Of a stretch of 64,000 bases of DNA, positions 62,555 to 64,000 are shown piece after piece. The notes beneath the pieces were generated by a model that saw nothing but the letters and a program-made list of their open reading frames with translations, did not search any database and was not told the DNA's origin. The first letter of the stretch is position 1, and every line of letters starts with the position of its first letter. The stretch is from Vibrio sp. qd031 (GTDB lineage: Bacteria > Pseudomonadota > Gammaproteobacteria > Enterobacterales > Vibrionaceae): NCBI RefSeq assembly GCF_002100145.1, contig NZ_JXQD01000029.1, positions 25,684-89,683 on the forward strand, written 5' to 3'. The position numbers were made by a program, and so were the translations under genes.

Positions 62555-63643
62555 TTATAGGTAGTAACGTGCACCGAAGTTCCACTTATTGTCTTTTTCG
62601 CTTCCGTAATCATCACCAAGGTCGACTTGGTAACCAGCGAAGCCAACGAACTTAGGAGTGAAGTTGTATTCTGCTTGGATTGCAGTATGGCTTAATACAT
62701 TTTTGCTATCAATTGCATCTTCTACGTTTTCGTAGTTAAGAGACACGTTAAGGCTATTATCTAGTGCGTAAGCAACAATGAACTCAGTTGCAGTTGACTC
62801 TTCGATAGTATTCGAGCGATCTTTTGCACCGGCCGAATCATATGCATTCATGAAGTTGTTGTTAGCGTATACTGCTGCAACATAAAGACCTGCGCCGTAA
62901 GAACCGTATTTCGCTGAAACTAGGTTAGAAGAGGCTGTTTCTGTCTTAGAGTTGTCTTCAAAAGTGAAGTCACCAGAATTGTACGCGTAGCCTAGGTTGA
63001 AGCCTGCAAAGTCATAAGATAGTGCAACTTGAGCTCTGTTACCGTAGTGAGCACCTTTTGTCACTTCATTGTGGCTATCAGCTTCACTATCATAAACGTA
63101 TTCTGTTGATCCGGTGTCTGTACGGCCCTGAATACCAAGACCTAGATTAAATACACCAGCATCGCCAAAGTCGACGCTATTACGGTAAGAAAGCATTGAG
63201 TTTGCGCGACCAGTACCTAGGTTACCATGGTCGTCGTATAGGTAATCTGTCGCAAAAGCGATTGGCATATCAGCAGCACCAGCAACGTCGTAGTAAGGTG
63301 CCCACTGAGTACCTGCTACTGCACGACCGTATACGTCGTGAGTAATGCCCATGTAACCTAGACGAGTTGTGAATGCTTGCTCACCACCGTTAAGAAGGTT
63401 AGTTGCCCACTCGCCTTTAACGTCCATAGTGTAACCAGCACCCAAGTTGTGAGTCGCTTCCATGTTGATACGTGGAGAGTTGCTTGTTACGCCTACATCG
63501 CCTTCGTCAGAACCCGCTGCAGAAAGAGAAAGGTGACCACCTACAGAAAAAGTAGAGTCGCCGTTGTTGTAAAGTTCTGCCGCGTGTGCAGTTGTTGCCA
63601 TAGTGGCACCAGCGATAGCTAGTGCAATCAACGTCTTGTTCAT
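62555..63643 (-). CDS. outer-membrane general porin (Gram-negative porin family)
   Basis: This 362-residue protein has a signal peptide cleaved after about residue 21 (THAA/AE) and a sequence alternating beta-strands, ending in an aromatic-hydrophobic pair (ARYYL). It belongs to the Porin_4-type general porins that form 16-strand trimers. It occupies the place of ompU in V. cholerae, next to dacB. Sequence identity to OmpU looks limited, so the specific name is not assigned. The gene lies on the minus strand with a 357-bp upstream region. Confidence 0.88.
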   Translation of the reverse strand: MNKTLIALAIAGATMATTAHAAELYNNGDSTFSVGGHLSLSAAGSDEGDVGVTSNSPRINMEATHNLGAGYTMDVKGEWATNLLNGGEQAFTTRLGYMGITHDVYGRAVAGTQWAPYYDVAGAADMPIAFATDYLYDDHGNLGTGRANSMLSYRNSVDFGDAGVFNLGLGIQGRTDTGSTEYVYDSEADSHNEVTKGAHYGNRAQVALSYDFAGFNLGYAYNSGDFTFEDNSKTETASSNLVSAKYGSYGAGLYVAAVYANNNFMNAYDSAGAKDRSNTIEESTATEFIVAYALDNSLNVSLNYENVEDAIDSKNVLSHTAIQAEYNFTPKFVGFAGYQVDLGDDYGSEKDNKWNFGARYYL

Positions 63644-64000
63644 CTTGGGTTTTCCTATGTTAGTTTGTCCATCAATGCGCTTGTTTATTCACGAAATAAT
63701 CGAGTGTACTTGTTAATCAGTACAAATAGCGCTCGATGTCAGTCTGCTTAATTTGTTCCCCATGGGTTAGTAAAATGATGTCAAAACATCAAATTCATAT
63801 GCGGTCGAACGTCAGTAGGTGTCATTAAGTAATTGTTATTGTTGTTTTTTTAGATAATGGTGGATGACTGGGTAGATGTGTGGCTAAATGATTTTTTATC
63901 TTTTTTTTTTGATTTATTCGCTGTTATAAAAGTGGGTTTGGAGTGAATTCGTGAGTCATCGCACAGGCTTTTTCTTATAGTTTATTTAAGCCTCATGGTT
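63644..64000 (-). other. porin upstream region
   Basis: This 357-bp stretch to the window edge has no gene. A candidate promoter on the minus strand is TTGTAC, 18 bases, GATTAT (63696-63725). A 12-T run lies at about 63899-63911. The AT-rich composition is common upstream of major porins. Confidence 0.4.

Noticed and set aside
63770..63800. ToxR-like TCAAA direct repeat upstream of the porin gene
   Set aside because: The copies are three bases apart rather than the reported five, and the repeat is short enough to occur by chance.

Overview
The window is a core chromosomal segment of a Vibrionaceae bacterium, most likely chromosome 1 of a Vibrio. The evidence is gene content and order: a LuxR/HapR-type quorum regulator divergent from hpt, then panBC-folK-pcnB-gluQ-dksA, sfsA, hrpB, mrcB, acnB, yacL, glnK-amtB, fbpABC, the full chitin-disaccharide cluster ending in chiS, then rsmC, hemL, erpA, an RND pump, tyrS, dacB and a major porin. 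From memory this order matches Vibrio cholerae chromosome 1 from hapR to ompU. No tRNA, rRNA, CRISPR array, phage or intact insertion sequence was seen.

Layout. Bases 1-5.8 kb hold a partial luxR (cut by the left edge), hpt, carbonic anhydrase divergent from a SulP anion transporter, and the yadGH ABC exporter. Bases 5.8-11.8 kb are a minus-strand housekeeping block (panC, panB, folK, pcnB, gluQ, dksA, sfsA). Bases 11.9-22.0 kb run on the plus strand: hrpB, mrcB, a patatin-like type Vd autotransporter and acnB. Bases 22.0-28.6 kb hold a pair of palindromic repeats, yacL, a nitrogen-controlled glnK-amtB pair with NtrC and sigma-54 sites, and an iron-controlled fbpABC operon with a Fur box.

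Bases 28.6-47.2 kb form a chitin oligosaccharide regulon on the minus strand. It contains the hybrid kinase ChiS, a periplasmic chitooligosaccharide-binding protein, a four-gene ABC importer, a GH9 enzyme, glucosamine kinase, a GH20 hexosaminidase, chitobiose phosphorylase and a hexose-phosphate mutase. Together these import chitin oligomers, phosphorolyse (GlcNAc)2 to GlcNAc-1-P plus GlcNAc, and send both to central metabolism. The 709-bp gap upstream of the binding-protein gene carries CRP-like sites, an SlmA-like site and a 30-bp-spaced direct repeat that may be where ChiS binds.

Bases 47.2-64.0 kb hold rsmC, an AI-2E family permease, hemL, erpA, an RND efflux pair, a stand-alone cyanase, an M23 endopeptidase, tyrS, a short MgtE-type transporter, dacB and a porin. 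A 0.86-kb gap between tyrS and the MgtE-like gene holds no recognisable gene.

I found no clear undescribed multigene system. The points most worth a second look are the unusually divergent LuxR; LuxR-type half-sites upstream of luxR, fbpA and cynS; the palindromic repeat family; structured RNA between the chitin-binding-protein gene and its permease; an internal terminator just ahead of the GH9 gene; and the unexplained gap before the MgtE-like gene.
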